This document shows, in pieces, positions 1 to 9,336 of a stretch of DNA of 64,000 bases; positions within the stretch are counted from its first letter, which is position 1; every line of letters begins with the position of its first letter. The notes beneath the pieces are model-generated. The model was not told the DNA's origin. It was given only the letters and a program-made list of their open reading frames with translations, and searched no databases. The stretch covers positions 1-64,000 of the forward strand of contig CALJKW010000039.1 of NCBI GenBank assembly GCA_937980205.1, written 5' to 3'. A program made the position numbers and the translations under genes. Source of the DNA: an uncultured Myxococcales bacterium. GTDB lineage: Bacteria; Myxococcota; Myxococcia; Myxococcales; Myxococcaceae.

Positions 1-1377
1 GACCTCAAGGGCGCGAAGTTCGCCAAGGGCTTCGACTTCGTGAACAACGACTCGCACCCGAACGATGACCACGGCCACGGCACCCACGTCGCCGGCACCA
101 TCGCCCAGGTCACCAACAACAAGGAGGGCGTCGCCGGCGTCGCCTTCGAGGCCACCCTGATGCCGGTGAAGGTGCTCAACCACTTCGGCTCGGGCTCTAC
201 CGCGGCGATCAGCGATGCGATTCGCTGGGCGGCGGACCACGGCGCGAACGTGATCAACATGTCGCTCGGCGGAGGCGGGCGCTCGGCGGTGATGGAGAAC
301 GCCGTCGCGTACGCGCGCAAGAAGGGCGTCGTGGTGGTCTGCGCGGCCGGCAACGGCGGCCGTGGCGTGGTCGAGTTCCCCGCTGCCTACCCCGCCAGCG
401 TCGCGGTGAGCGCGGTCGGGCCGACCGGCGCGAAGGCTCCGTACTCGTCGTGGGGCAAGGAGCTCGACATCGCCGCGCCCGGCGGCGACAAGAGCCGGGG
501 CGTCGAGTTCGGCATTCTCCAGAACACCATCGACGCCCGCGACAACGCGAAGTCGATCTACGCGTTCTTCAACGGCACCTCGATGGCCGCGCCTCACGTG
601 GCCGGCGTCGCCGCGCTGCTGTTCGCGAACGGGGCGAAGACTCCCGACCAGGTCGAGAAGGCGATGTTCGCCTCGGCGAAGGCGGGCCCGGGCCAGGCCG
701 GGTGGAGCGATCACTTCGGCCACGGCATCGTCGACGCGGAGGCCGCGCTCAAGGCGATCAAGCAGGTCGACGAGAACGGCCAACTGATCGCCGCGGCCCC
801 CACGGCGGTCGACGCGCACGACGCGGTCACCTCGTACGAGGTGATCCAGCCGCTCGGCACCGGGTTCTTCGACATCGACTGGGCCCCCTTCCTCTGGGCT
901 TCCGGGTTCCTCGCCTTCGTGCTGCTGACGCTCGGCCGCAAGGAGCGGCCCGGGTACCTCAACATCCTCTTCAAGCCCGGCTTCGCGCTGCCGCTCGTGT
1001 TGACCACGGTCGGCGTGTTCTTCGCGCGCTGGCTGGGCGACCCCTCTTCGGCGACGGTGCAGTCGCTGGTGCTGCCGATCCCCGACTGGCTGCAGAAGAT
1101 CATCTTCGGGCGCGGCACGCTCGCGAACCCGATCATCTACAGCGCGGCGATTCCGCTCGTGGCGTCGTTCTTCGCCATCAAGTGGAAGAACCTGCGGCCG
1201 GTGATCGGCGGCCTGTCGATCGGCTTCGCCGGCATCCTCGGGTACACGATCTGGGCGAAGGCTCCGGCGCTCGCGTGGCTGCCGTTCACCTTCCTCGCGA
1301 TCCCCTGGCTCGCGGCCAACGTGCTCGTCTGCCTCTTCATCGCCCGCGCGATGCTGAAGCGAGAGAAGACCGCGTGA
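1..1377 (+). CDS. Membrane-anchored subtilisin-like (S8) serine protease, 5' end outside window
   Basis: The reading frame is open from the first base, so the N-terminus, including the catalytic Asp, lies upstream of the window. The catalytic His motif HGTHVAG (His codon 76-78) and Ser motif NGTSMAAPHVAG (Ser codon 580-582) are intact, as is the AAGNGG oxyanion-hole region. After the protease domain comes a short linker and then about five hydrophobic segments between bases 880 and 1365, ending in a basic tail. A polytopic C-terminal domain is uncommon for subtilases, which are usually secreted. I infer an exported catalytic domain tethered to the inner membrane. The stop overlaps the next gene by 4 bp. 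Family assignment is secure; the substrate is unknown. Confidence 0.93.
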   Translation, partial: DLKGAKFAKGFDFVNNDSHPNDDHGHGTHVAGTIAQVTNNKEGVAGVAFEATLMPVKVLNHFGSGSTAAISDAIRWAADHGANVINMSLGGGGRSAVMENAVAYARKKGVVVVCAAGNGGRGVVEFPAAYPASVAVSAVGPTGAKAPYSSWGKELDIAAPGGDKSRGVEFGILQNTIDARDNAKSIYAFFNGTSMAAPHVAGVAALLFANGAKTPDQVEKAMFASAKAGPGQAGWSDHFGHGIVDAEAALKAIKQVDENGQLIAAAPTAVDAHDAVTSYEVIQPLGTGFFDIDWAPFLWASGFLAFVLLTLGRKERPGYLNILFKPGFALPLVLTTVGVFFARWLGDPSSATVQSLVLPIPDWLQKIIFGRGTLANPIIYSAAIPLVASFFAIKWKNLRPVIGGLSIGFAGILGYTIWAKAPALAWLPFTFLAIPWLAANVLVCLFIARAMLKREKTA

Positions 1378-1589
1378 AGATCACCGGGCAGGTGAAGTTC
1401 CGCGACGTCGAGACCGGCGTCTGGACGCTCGTCGCGGACGACGGCACCACGTACCTGCTCGACGGCGGGGACCGGAAGATCAAGAAGGACGGTTCCCGCA
1501 TCGAGGCCGACGGCACCGTCGACAACGACTCGCTCGGCATCGCCATGGTCGGGCCGCGGTTCGTCGTGAAGAGCTACAAGTTCATCTGA
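1374..1589 (+). CDS. Small hypothetical protein (71 aa)
   Basis: It starts with a GTG that overlaps the protease stop codon (GTGA), so it is probably translationally coupled to it. The product is short, charged and beta-strand-rich, with Gly/Asp turns such as VETGVWTLVADDGTTYLLDGG, and ends in YKFI. The composition suggests a small barrel of OB-fold type, but I see no signature motif. It has no signal peptide or membrane segment. Function unknown; the overlap suggests a role connected with the membrane-bound subtilase. Confidence 0.7.
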   Translation: MKITGQVKFRDVETGVWTLVADDGTTYLLDGGDRKIKKDGSRIEADGTVDNDSLGIAMVGPRFVVKSYKFI

Positions 1590-1641
1590 ATGTGACGGGC
1601 CACCGCTGCCCACGTTCGCCGAAGCGCCCGCGGCCCGCTGA

Positions 1642-2817
1642 CTACTCGCCGGCGTCTTCGAGTGGCTCCGGCGCCGGGGCTTCGTGTTCGTGGGCGTGGT
1701 CGTGCGGCTGTGCCCCTGCGTCCATCGCGTCGAGCTTCGCCGCCCGCCGCGCGGCGAAGTAGGCGCCGAACGTCTCTTCGCCCTTGAGCGTCGCCTCGCG
1801 CTGCTCCTTCAAGTCCGCGCTCGGGTTCTTCACCGACGTCATCATGTCGATGCCGCGCACCATCGAGCCGCGGAAGTCGGCGATGAGCAGCACCGCGATG
1901 GCGGTGATTCCCGTCGTCATCCAGCTGAGCGCGAGCAGCGGGCTCGCCGACGGAACGAACGTGTCGACCGCCGGCCGCGGCGACTGCAGCGCGCTCGAGA
2001 AGCGGCGGCCGGCGAGCAGCACTCCGACGAGCGCCATGCCGCCGAGCCCCGCGATGGCGAAGATGGCGCTCAGGTCGTCGGTCGGATCCTGCGGCTCGTC
2101 TTTGAGCGCGAAGTAGAGCACCGTCGACGTCAGGTTGTTCGCGAGGTGCGCGAAGATGCCGGGCCACAGCGAGCCGGTGCGCCACGCGAGCAGGCCGAAC
2201 AGCACGCCGAGCTCCCACCGCGCCGGGAAGCCGATCGGGTCGAGGTGGAACGCGCTGAACACCGCGCCGGTGAAGACGATGGCGATCACCGGACCCATGC
2301 GCTCGGCCCAGCCGCGCTGCAGTGCTCCGCGGAAGAAGAACTCTTCGGCGACCGGGGCGGCGATGCAGACGCCGCCGACGATGAAGACGAGCTCGAGCGG
2401 GCCCTTGTCCTGGAACACCTTCGCCGCGTCGTACGCGTCGAGCAGCTCTTTCGGCGCGAGCTTCTGCGCGATGAACTGAATCGGCGCGACGGCGGCGAAG
2501 AAGTTCGCAAGCCCCAGCGCGAAGCCGAAGAGGCAGCCCGCGAACCACGGGCGGGTGAAGCCGGTGGACAGCAGCGGCTCTTTGCCCATGAGCTTCAGCG
2601 CCACGAACGGCACGCCGAAGAAGAGGAAGATCTCGCACCACCACAGCCCGAAGGGGACGCTCGCGAGCTGGGTGACGGCTCCGATGGTGAGGAAGCCGAT
2701 GAAGCCGACGGCGGTCACGAGCGAGGCGAGACCGCTCGCGCTCAGACTGGGGACGGGGGCGGGAGGAGCGGGCTCTGCTGCGGGAAGCGGCGCCTCCGAA
2801 TTGTCTGGGCCTTGCAA
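1642..2817 (-). CDS. CPBP family intramembrane metalloprotease (CAAX/Rce1-like)
   Basis: This 391-aa polytopic protein carries the family motif EEFFFR at residues 158-163 and a downstream His in FHLD at about 191, which in the CPBP/Abi family (type II CAAX endopeptidase Rce1 relatives) form the glutamate/histidine active site in the membrane. About seven to eight hydrophobic segments are visible. The N-terminus is Ala/Pro-rich and the C-terminal 30 residues are rich in His, Glu and Pro (HDHAHEHE), a possible metal-binding tail not typical of the family. It is divergent from the gene at 2841. Bacterial members have varied roles in protein processing; the substrate cannot be read from the sequence. 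Confidence 0.88.
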   Translation of the reverse strand: MQGPDNSEAPLPAAEPAPPAPVPSLSASGLASLVTAVGFIGFLTIGAVTQLASVPFGLWWCEIFLFFGVPFVALKLMGKEPLLSTGFTRPWFAGCLFGFALGLANFFAAVAPIQFIAQKLAPKELLDAYDAAKVFQDKGPLELVFIVGGVCIAAPVAEEFFFRGALQRGWAERMGPVIAIVFTGAVFSAFHLDPIGFPARWELGVLFGLLAWRTGSLWPGIFAHLANNLTSTVLYFALKDEPQDPTDDLSAIFAIAGLGGMALVGVLLAGRRFSSALQSPRPAVDTFVPSASPLLALSWMTTGITAIAVLLIADFRGSMVRGIDMMTSVKNPSADLKEQREATLKGEETFGAYFAARRAAKLDAMDAGAQPHDHAHEHEAPAPEPLEDAGE

Positions 2818-2840
2818 ACGCGACTCTTATACTGCGCCCC

Positions 2841-4271
2841 GTGCTTCGTTCGGGCGCGCTCTTCGCGGTCGCGATGTTGTTGCCAGCCGCGTTGATCCCT
2901 GCCAGCGCGTCTGCCACCGCCTTCCAGATCGACGCGCGCACCGAGGCACAGGTCTCGTCGTTCCGCGCCTGGCGGCAGACCGACGCCGACAACCCGATCA
3001 TTCTCCCGCGCCGCCGGCTGGTGCAGTACCTCGGCCTCAACGGCTACGAGATCATCCCCAAGGCCCCGCTGGGCTTCGAGTCGAGCATCCGCGTCTACGC
3101 CGATTTCGGCCTGCCGCGCGGAGAAGCCGCCCGCATCGACGGCATGCGCAGCGAAGACGCCGACCTGCTCTTCGCGAACCTCTTCTACCGCGGCACCTCG
3201 CTGAACGTCCGCGTCGGCCGGCAGCTCTACACCGACGTGATGGACCTGATGGCCTTCGACGGAGGCTGGGTCCGCTACATCTACCGCTTCAGCGCGGGCT
3301 TCGGCATCGGCGCCGAGGCCTACGCGGGCCTGTGGGTGAAGGCCGGCAGCGTGCTCGGCTCGAGCGTCTACCAGCCCGACGGCATCCGCGAGTCCGACCT
3401 GCGCCGCGTCGCCGCGATGGAGGCGCAGCCCTACGCCGCCCTCGACGACATCGCTCCGGTGATCGGCGCCAAGGTGTCGCTCGTCGACCTGGCGGGCGTC
3501 TCGGCGAACGTCGGCTTCCGCCAGTCGTGGCTCGGCGGCAAGACCGACATCCGCCGCATCGGCGGCGACCTCAAGTGGAGCGGCTTCTTCGGCATCACCG
3601 TCATGGCCGGCATCGACTTCGACATGCTCTTGTCGCGCGTCGCGAACGCCCGCTGGCTGGGCCGCTGGGACTCGGACGAGCTCAGCATCCAGGCCGAGTA
3701 CATCCGCGCGTCGCCGGTGCTCTCGGCGGACTCGATCTTCCTCTACTTCGCGCACGCGCCGCGCGACGGCTTCCGCGTTCGCGCCGACTACTTCCCGGTC
3801 GGGCCGCTGCGCCTGTACGTGCAGGGCCTCGTCGACCTGTGGGGCACCCCGCTCAACACCGATCGCTCGATCGTCTTGTCGGTGCTGAACGACCCGCTGA
3901 CCACCGACAAGCCCAGCAACTTCTCCTACGGAGCCAGCGCCGGCGCCGCCGCCCGCTTCGGGGTGTTCCGCGTCGCCACCGACCTCACCTTCAAGAGCGG
4001 CTACGGCGGCCGGCAGATCTGGTTCGACCTGAACGGCGGTTATGCGCCGCTGATGGGGAACTTCTCGGTCGAAGGGCGGTTGTCCATCGCGAACATGACC
4101 GACTCGCAGAACGGGCTGCTCAAGGGCACGTACTCGGGCCTCCAGGTGTACGCGAGCTACGTGCTCACGCGGGCGAGCCGCATCAACCTCGTCTTCGAGG
4201 CGAACTTCGGGCCGGCCACGCGATCGGACGTGAAGGTGTTCGCGCTGTACGACTTGAAGGCCGTGTTCTGA
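2841..4271 (+). CDS. Putative outer-membrane beta-barrel protein
   Basis: It begins with GTG and a clear Sec signal peptide (hydrophobic residues about 5-25, Ala-x-Ala region ASASA). The mature part of about 450 residues has alternating amphipathic strands rich in Tyr, Phe, Gly and Arg, and ends in LYDLKAVF with a terminal Phe, as typical of outer-membrane barrels. No known porin family is recognisable. The stop codon overlaps the start of the downstream MoxR gene (TGATG), so it is probably the first gene of a unit with the ATPase and VWA proteins. Function unknown. Confidence 0.8.
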   Translation: MLRSGALFAVAMLLPAALIPASASATAFQIDARTEAQVSSFRAWRQTDADNPIILPRRRLVQYLGLNGYEIIPKAPLGFESSIRVYADFGLPRGEAARIDGMRSEDADLLFANLFYRGTSLNVRVGRQLYTDVMDLMAFDGGWVRYIYRFSAGFGIGAEAYAGLWVKAGSVLGSSVYQPDGIRESDLRRVAAMEAQPYAALDDIAPVIGAKVSLVDLAGVSANVGFRQSWLGGKTDIRRIGGDLKWSGFFGITVMAGIDFDMLLSRVANARWLGRWDSDELSIQAEYIRASPVLSADSIFLYFAHAPRDGFRVRADYFPVGPLRLYVQGLVDLWGTPLNTDRSIVLSVLNDPLTTDKPSNFSYGASAGAAARFGVFRVATDLTFKSGYGGRQIWFDLNGGYAPLMGNFSVEGRLSIANMTDSQNGLLKGTYSGLQVYASYVLTRASRINLVFEANFGPATRSDVKVFALYDLKAVF

Positions 4272-6796
4272 TGGCGTTCGACGAAGCCGCATTCTCCGAC
4301 GCAGCGACGGCGTTCCGGCGCTTCTTCATCGAGCTGAAAGAGGCCTTCCTCGAGCGCGAGGCGCTCTTCACGCAGATCGAGCTGGGGCTGCTCTGCCGCG
4401 AGCACGTGCTCATCATCGGCCCGCCCGGCACCGCCAAGAGCGCCGTCGCCGGAGCCGTGCTCGGTCGCATCACCGACGAGAAGAACGGCCGGCCCTCGCT
4501 GTTCTCGAAGCAGATCGCCGAGAACACGGTGCAGACCGATCTCATCGGCCCGGTCGACTTCAAGGTCCTCACCGAGACCGGCCGCACCGAGTACATCACC
4601 GACGACGGCATGCTCGGCGCCGTGCACGCCTTCCTCGACGAGGTGTTCGACGGGCGCGACATGCTGCTGCGGTCGATCTTGAACGTGCTCCACGAGCGCG
4701 AGCTCAAGCACGGCTCGAAGGTGACTCCGGGCCGCACCGAGTGCGCGCTGATGACGTCGAACCGGTACCTCTCCGAGGTGCTGCAGCGCAGCCCCGAGAC
4801 GCTGCAGGCGTTCGCCGATCGCATCTCGTTCATCTGCTTCTGCCCCAAGAGCTTCGCGCGCAAGACGTCGCGGGCGCAGATGCTGTCGCGCGCGTCCGAG
4901 GGGCAGCGGCCGGCGCTGCAGCAGCGGCTCACGCTGCAGCAGTTCGACGTGCTGCAAGACGCGGTGTCGCGCGTCGAGGTCTCGGGCTCGATGAGCGAGG
5001 GCCTCGAGCTGCTCGCCGACGCGCTGGAGAAAGAGCTGCTCGCGCAGGTGGTGAAGCTGCCCGACTACGTGCCGACGAAGTACTTCTCGCAGCGGTCGAT
5101 CGTGAAGGCGCTGTGGTGCCTGAAGGCCGCGGTGGTGCGCGATCGCATCTACCGCCGGCCCGAGCGGCCGCTGCGCGTCACCGCCGACGATCTCGAGATG
5201 CTGCGCTACTTCTTCCTGCTCGGCGGGCCGCCGCCGGCCGAGCTCGAGCTCTTGCTCAAGGGCGCGGCCGACCCGCGCGAGCGCGCGCAGCTCGAGATCA
5301 TCCGCGTCGAGCACAAGGCGTTCGACGAGGCGCTCGCGAAGGTGCGCCCGGGGCTCGACACGTCCGCCGCGGCCGAGGCGAGCGAGCTGCTGCTCAAGGA
5401 AGACGCCCAGAGCGCCGAGGCGATGGCGAGGGGCTGGCAGCCTGCGGTCGCCTCGGCCACCGCGAAGTCGCTCAGAGACAAGCTCGTGCCGGGCCCCAGG
5501 CACCCGCAGAACCGCGTGCCGCTGCTCGCCGCCGCGCGGAACCTGATGGTGGGCATGGAGCAGCGCATCGCGCGCGGCATGGCCGGGCAGGGCGAGGGCC
5601 GCAGCGGGGTCGCCGTGCTGCAGAGCTTCTCGGACGTCTTCGAGCTCGTGCGCTCGGTGCCCGAGCTTCAGCCGCAGGTGCCCGCGCTCGCCAAGGGCGC
5701 GGTCGAGTTCTGCATTCAGGCGGCGCAGATGATCGTGCTCGGCGCCGAGAGCACCGAGTTCGACGACGCGGTGAAGCTCGAGACGCTCACCGGCATGGCC
5801 GCGAACCTGTCGGAAGAGCTGTCGCGCGTCATCGAGCTCTTGCAGACGCTCGCGCTGACGGCTCCGAAGGACGTCGAGCGGGGCCGGGCCGCGGTGAACG
5901 AGGCGCGCACGCGGGTGGCCAACGCGCTGCGCGCGCGCGCCCAGCGCACGTTCGAGAACACGCGGACCAAGCGGGCCGACCCGCTCGAGGCGCTGTCGCT
6001 GGACTCGCGCCGCCTGCGCGAGCTCGAGGGCAACCTCGTCGAGCTGTCTGCGGTGCACAAGGGGCTGCGCCAGAAGCTGCTGTCGCCGCTGGGCGAGGCC
6101 TACGCGAAGGACGTGCTCGGGACGACGCCGTTCTCCCGCATCGAGCAGCTCTCGCGGACGGTGCAGACGGTCGTCGATCAGCTGCGCAAGGAAGGCTGCG
6201 CCGTCGACACCACGCTCGCCTCGGTGAAGCCGACGATCATCGCGCGGCTGAAAGAGCACGCCCGGCACCTCTCGGAGCCCCCGAAGGTGCAGCACCCCGA
6301 GGTGAACCAGGTGATGTCGGGAGAGGCGTACCTGCTCTACCGGCAGAACCTCGCCGCGCAGGCCCCCGACGGCGAGCTCGCGTCGCTCATCGGCCTCGAG
6401 GGCGCGCTCGCGGCCGCCGTGCCCCGCGGCGAGCGGTTCCTGCCGCCCGACGTGCGCGACGCGGTCGCCACCGCGGAGATCTCCTCGCTCGGCGCCCGCA
6501 TCCGCTTCCTGCGCGCGTGGCTGTCGCAGCTGCTCGGCTCGCTGCCGTCGCCGGAAGAGCTCAACGGAAGGGTCGACGCCGATCGCGCGTTCGACAAGCT
6601 GGTGAAGAGCCGCTTCCCCATGCTCGCCACGAAAGAGGGCGAGCTCGTGCGCCTGTCCGCCGCCGTGGCGCGGCTGATGGAAGAGCCGGGCGACCGCGGC
6701 GAGGCCGCGCGCAAGCTCGACATCGCGCTGCGCGGCGTGGCCGAGGACTTCGCCGGGTTCTCGAAGCGGTTGCTCGAGGCGAGGGCGGCGAGGTGA
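4271..6796 (+). CDS. MoxR-family AAA+ ATPase with long C-terminal helical extension
   Basis: The 841-aa product starts at the ATG overlapping the upstream stop. The N-terminal AAA+ domain has Walker A GPPGTAKS (residues 50-57), Walker B AFLDEV (120-125) and a sensor-1 TSN segment, in the arrangement of the RavA/MoxR branch (hexameric chaperone-type ATPases). From about residue 300 it continues as long, charged, largely alpha-helical sequence with no domain I recognise, much longer than ordinary MoxR proteins (about 330 aa). It is followed 4 bp later by a VWA protein, the classical partner of MoxR/RavA ATPases. The pair probably assembles or remodels a metal-dependent or membrane complex. Confidence 0.9.
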   Translation: MAFDEAAFSDAATAFRRFFIELKEAFLEREALFTQIELGLLCREHVLIIGPPGTAKSAVAGAVLGRITDEKNGRPSLFSKQIAENTVQTDLIGPVDFKVLTETGRTEYITDDGMLGAVHAFLDEVFDGRDMLLRSILNVLHERELKHGSKVTPGRTECALMTSNRYLSEVLQRSPETLQAFADRISFICFCPKSFARKTSRAQMLSRASEGQRPALQQRLTLQQFDVLQDAVSRVEVSGSMSEGLELLADALEKELLAQVVKLPDYVPTKYFSQRSIVKALWCLKAAVVRDRIYRRPERPLRVTADDLEMLRYFFLLGGPPPAELELLLKGAADPRERAQLEIIRVEHKAFDEALAKVRPGLDTSAAAEASELLLKEDAQSAEAMARGWQPAVASATAKSLRDKLVPGPRHPQNRVPLLAAARNLMVGMEQRIARGMAGQGEGRSGVAVLQSFSDVFELVRSVPELQPQVPALAKGAVEFCIQAAQMIVLGAESTEFDDAVKLETLTGMAANLSEELSRVIELLQTLALTAPKDVERGRAAVNEARTRVANALRARAQRTFENTRTKRADPLEALSLDSRRLRELEGNLVELSAVHKGLRQKLLSPLGEAYAKDVLGTTPFSRIEQLSRTVQTVVDQLRKEGCAVDTTLASVKPTIIARLKEHARHLSEPPKVQHPEVNQVMSGEAYLLYRQNLAAQAPDGELASLIGLEGALAAAVPRGERFLPPDVRDAVATAEISSLGARIRFLRAWLSQLLGSLPSPEELNGRVDADRAFDKLVKSRFPMLATKEGELVRLSAAVARLMEEPGDRGEAARKLDIALRGVAEDFAGFSKRLLEARAAR

Positions 6797-6800
6797 CTGA

Positions 6801-9095
6801 GTGCTCACCGCTGAGCTCAACCGCATCCGTGCTCGCCTCGACGCGCTGAAGGAAGGCCGCGTCCTCGAGTCCGGCCTGCTCTCGCGTGCGCGCGCGCTGC
6901 TCGAGCGCGACGAAGGCCCGAAGCTCGAGACGCTGATGGCGCTCGACCGTGACTTCGATCGGGCCGGTATCCACACCGCGGCCGACGCCCGGCTGCTGCG
7001 AGACCTCGGCAAGCTCAAAGGGCGCCTCCCCGAGCTGGCGCCCGGCCTCGGCAAGCGCGCCGCGCAGGCGCTCTCGGAGCTCGACGGAGCGCTGCGGCGC
7101 GCCGAACGCCAGCTCGGGGCCGGCGAGCTGCCGCCCGGCGCCGTCACCGAGCTCGAGGCCCACTTCGTGCGGCTGGCGCGCGCGGTGAAGATCGCCACGC
7201 TCTTCGAGGCCGTCGCCGAGCAGTCGAACAAGCACGGCCACGACTTCGAGATCCTCCCCCACGCGCGGAGCCTCGAGCGCCCGCCGCCGCAGAGCGCGCG
7301 GCTCGCCGTCGCCGAGTTCTGGGCCAAGCGCGCGCGCGACAACGTCTCAGACCTGCTGCAGAAGCGGCGCGATCTCGATCTCGCCCACGAGCTGCTCTTG
7401 CGCGCCAGCGCGACGGCGCCCGACCGCGACCGGCTGCGGAAGCTGCGGCTCGAGGTCGCCGATGCGCGCGAGCGGGTGCGCTCGGTGCCGGCGGTGCGCT
7501 CGCTGCACGACCTCGTCCGCCACGTGCGCCACGTCGCGCGCAAGGACTCGGCGGCCGCGTACCGTTCGCTGCGCTCGCTCTACGAGCGCGCCATCGAAGC
7601 CGGAGACACCGACGTCGCGAAGATCGCCGGCCAGGCCACGCGCGCGATGCTGCCGGCCGTCGACGAGGTGCGGAAGCTCGTCGAGAAGAGCGAGCTCAAG
7701 CGCAGCCTGGGCGTCCGCGAGGCGGACCTGCGGCAGCTCGAGGCGGCCGAGAAGGTGAAGGCCGGCGGCCGCGTCGGCGTCGACGATCGCTCTGCCGACA
7801 TGCTCGCGCAGCTCGCGTTCGAGCTCGACGAGCGGCAGCTCGAGCAGATCAACCTGGCCTCGGGCTGCGCGCGCTACTTCGACGTCGAGGACGCGCTCAC
7901 CGAGGAGATCGTCGAGGCCGAGCTCGGCGAGACGCGCCCCGTGCAGCGCCGCGTCAGCTACCCGACGCAGATCATGACGTACGAGTTCACGAACAGCCTC
8001 GCCGAGCTGCCGAACTTCGTGATCCAGCAGCCGAGCAACGTCATCCACGCGCTCGCGTCGAACCAGCAGCTCGTTCGCGCCTACCTCGAGGAAGAGCCGC
8101 CCAAGAAGCCGAAGCGGCTGCGCCAGACGGCGGTGCGCGTCTACGTGCTCGACGCGTCGGGGTCGATGCACGGGCCGCGCGCCTCGTTCCGCGACGCCAT
8201 TCTCATCGCCGAGCTCAACGCGATTCGCGTGAAGGCGAAGCAGGGCGTGCCGTTCGACCCGCTCTACTTCTCGTTCTTCAACGACTCTCCGACCGAGCTC
8301 GCGCGCGTCGACAACGGCGCCGAGGCGATGCGGCAGATCGAGAAGCTGTTCCGCCACTCGCCGGCCGAAGGCCAGACCGACATCACGCTCGCGCTGATGA
8401 GCGCGTTCGAGTCGATTCGCGCGGCCATCGGCAAAGATCCCTACCTCGCGCGCGCGACGGTCGTGCTCGTCACCGACGGGGAAGACGCCGTCGACCTCGA
8501 GCTCGTCCGCCGCACGCGCAAGCCGTTCGAGGGCTTGTCCATCTCGCTGTCGTTCATCTCGCTGGGCGAAGAGAACCCGGATCTGAAGAACCTCGTGCTC
8601 GAGCAGCGCGGGCAGGGCGAGCGCGCGTTCTACAGCCACCTGTCGGACGCGGAGATCGGCGTGGCTCCCACGGAGTTCGACTCCACGTTCCGCACGCTGC
8701 TGCCGCCCGACGTGCCGGCGACCGCGGGCGCGCTCGAGGGCCTCATCCCGCACCTCGAGGCGCTCGAGGAGATCGCGCGCGGCCGGCCCGCCCCCGAGCG
8801 GCTGCGCAGCGCCGGGCAGTTCGACGCGCTGTTTCACGCGCCGTCCGATGCGCCGTCGAAGCCGACGGCTCCGGCGACGCTGGTGCGGCTCGTCGACGTG
8901 CTCGATGCAGTGGCCGAGGCGTCGTCGCTCGCTCCGATGGACGACCGCGCGCAGGAGGCGGTGCTGCTCCTGCTGCACCTGCTGTCGATCTACGGCCTGA
9001 CGGTGCCCGACTATGTGGACGCGCTGCGCACCAAGGAGCCGAAGGTGAACGCGGCGCTCGAGCGGGTACGTCTGCTCTGTCGCCCGTACTCGTGA
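6801..9095 (+). CDS. VWA domain protein, partner of MoxR ATPase
   Basis: A 764-aa protein starting at GTG 6801, 4 bp after the ATPase stop. The N-terminal 420 residues are charged and helical. The von Willebrand factor A domain begins about residue 445 with the complete MIDAS motif DASGS (Asp451), followed by the Thr and Asp elements (EGQTDIT, VTDGED). A C-terminal helical region of about 130 residues follows. MoxR/VWA pairs (RavA-ViaA type) act together: the ATPase remodels a target that the metal-dependent VWA domain recruits. No membrane segment is visible, so it is probably cytoplasmic. Confidence 0.9.
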   Translation: MLTAELNRIRARLDALKEGRVLESGLLSRARALLERDEGPKLETLMALDRDFDRAGIHTAADARLLRDLGKLKGRLPELAPGLGKRAAQALSELDGALRRAERQLGAGELPPGAVTELEAHFVRLARAVKIATLFEAVAEQSNKHGHDFEILPHARSLERPPPQSARLAVAEFWAKRARDNVSDLLQKRRDLDLAHELLLRASATAPDRDRLRKLRLEVADARERVRSVPAVRSLHDLVRHVRHVARKDSAAAYRSLRSLYERAIEAGDTDVAKIAGQATRAMLPAVDEVRKLVEKSELKRSLGVREADLRQLEAAEKVKAGGRVGVDDRSADMLAQLAFELDERQLEQINLASGCARYFDVEDALTEEIVEAELGETRPVQRRVSYPTQIMTYEFTNSLAELPNFVIQQPSNVIHALASNQQLVRAYLEEEPPKKPKRLRQTAVRVYVLDASGSMHGPRASFRDAILIAELNAIRVKAKQGVPFDPLYFSFFNDSPTELARVDNGAEAMRQIEKLFRHSPAEGQTDITLALMSAFESIRAAIGKDPYLARATVVLVTDGEDAVDLELVRRTRKPFEGLSISLSFISLGEENPDLKNLVLEQRGQGERAFYSHLSDAEIGVAPTEFDSTFRTLLPPDVPATAGALEGLIPHLEALEEIARGRPAPERLRSAGQFDALFHAPSDAPSKPTAPATLVRLVDVLDAVAEASSLAPMDDRAQEAVLLLLHLLSIYGLTVPDYVDALRTKEPKVNAALERVRLLCRPYS

Positions 9096-9162
9096 TCACA
9101 GCGTGGCTCGCTGTCGCATGGCCACTCGTGATTCCGCGGTGATCTGATTCCGATCACGAGTG
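9088..9162. repeat. Three copies of ACTCGTGAT, two forming an inverted pair
   Basis: ACTCGTGAT occurs at 9088-9096 (overlapping the VWA gene stop) and again at 9124-9132. Its reverse complement is at 9153-9161. The second and third copies make perfect 10-bp arms (9123-9132 and 9153-9162) around a 20-base spacer. No T-run follows, so it does not look like an intrinsic terminator. It lies about 180 bp upstream of the protease gene at 9337 and could be a regulator binding array or a weak terminator. Bases 9163-9336 otherwise hold nothing recognisable except the ribosome-binding site AGGGG at 9326-9330. Confidence 0.5.
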
Positions 9163-9336
9163 CGACTTTGTGATTGCGGCCCGATTTCGGGCGCCTGCGA
9201 TCGAGTGTTTCGACTCTTTTCGTTTTCGCGCTCCAGCGCACAAGCGACACCGCGTGTGCGCCGCAGAGTGAAGCCAAGCTGGCAGGACGATTGCTGTTGG
9301 TCCGAAGCCACAAGGGGCAGCACCGAGGGGCAAGCG

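Noticed and set aside
2555..6796. A continuous plus-strand frame of 1413 codons spanning the MoxR gene
   Set aside because: Its first 570 codons run antisense to the CPBP protease gene and out of frame with the outer-membrane-like gene, giving Arg/Pro-rich sequence without domain character. The real gene starts at ATG 4271.
4157..7543. A minus-strand frame of over 1100 codons opposite the MoxR and VWA genes
   Set aside because: It is Arg/Ala/Leu-rich low-complexity sequence, typical of antisense frames in high-GC coding DNA. The plus-strand proteins have complete motifs.
9160..9336. An N-terminal extension of the trypsin-like protease
   Set aside because: The extra 59 residues have no domain or signal character, and the ATG at 9337 has its own ribosome-binding site and an export signal right after it.
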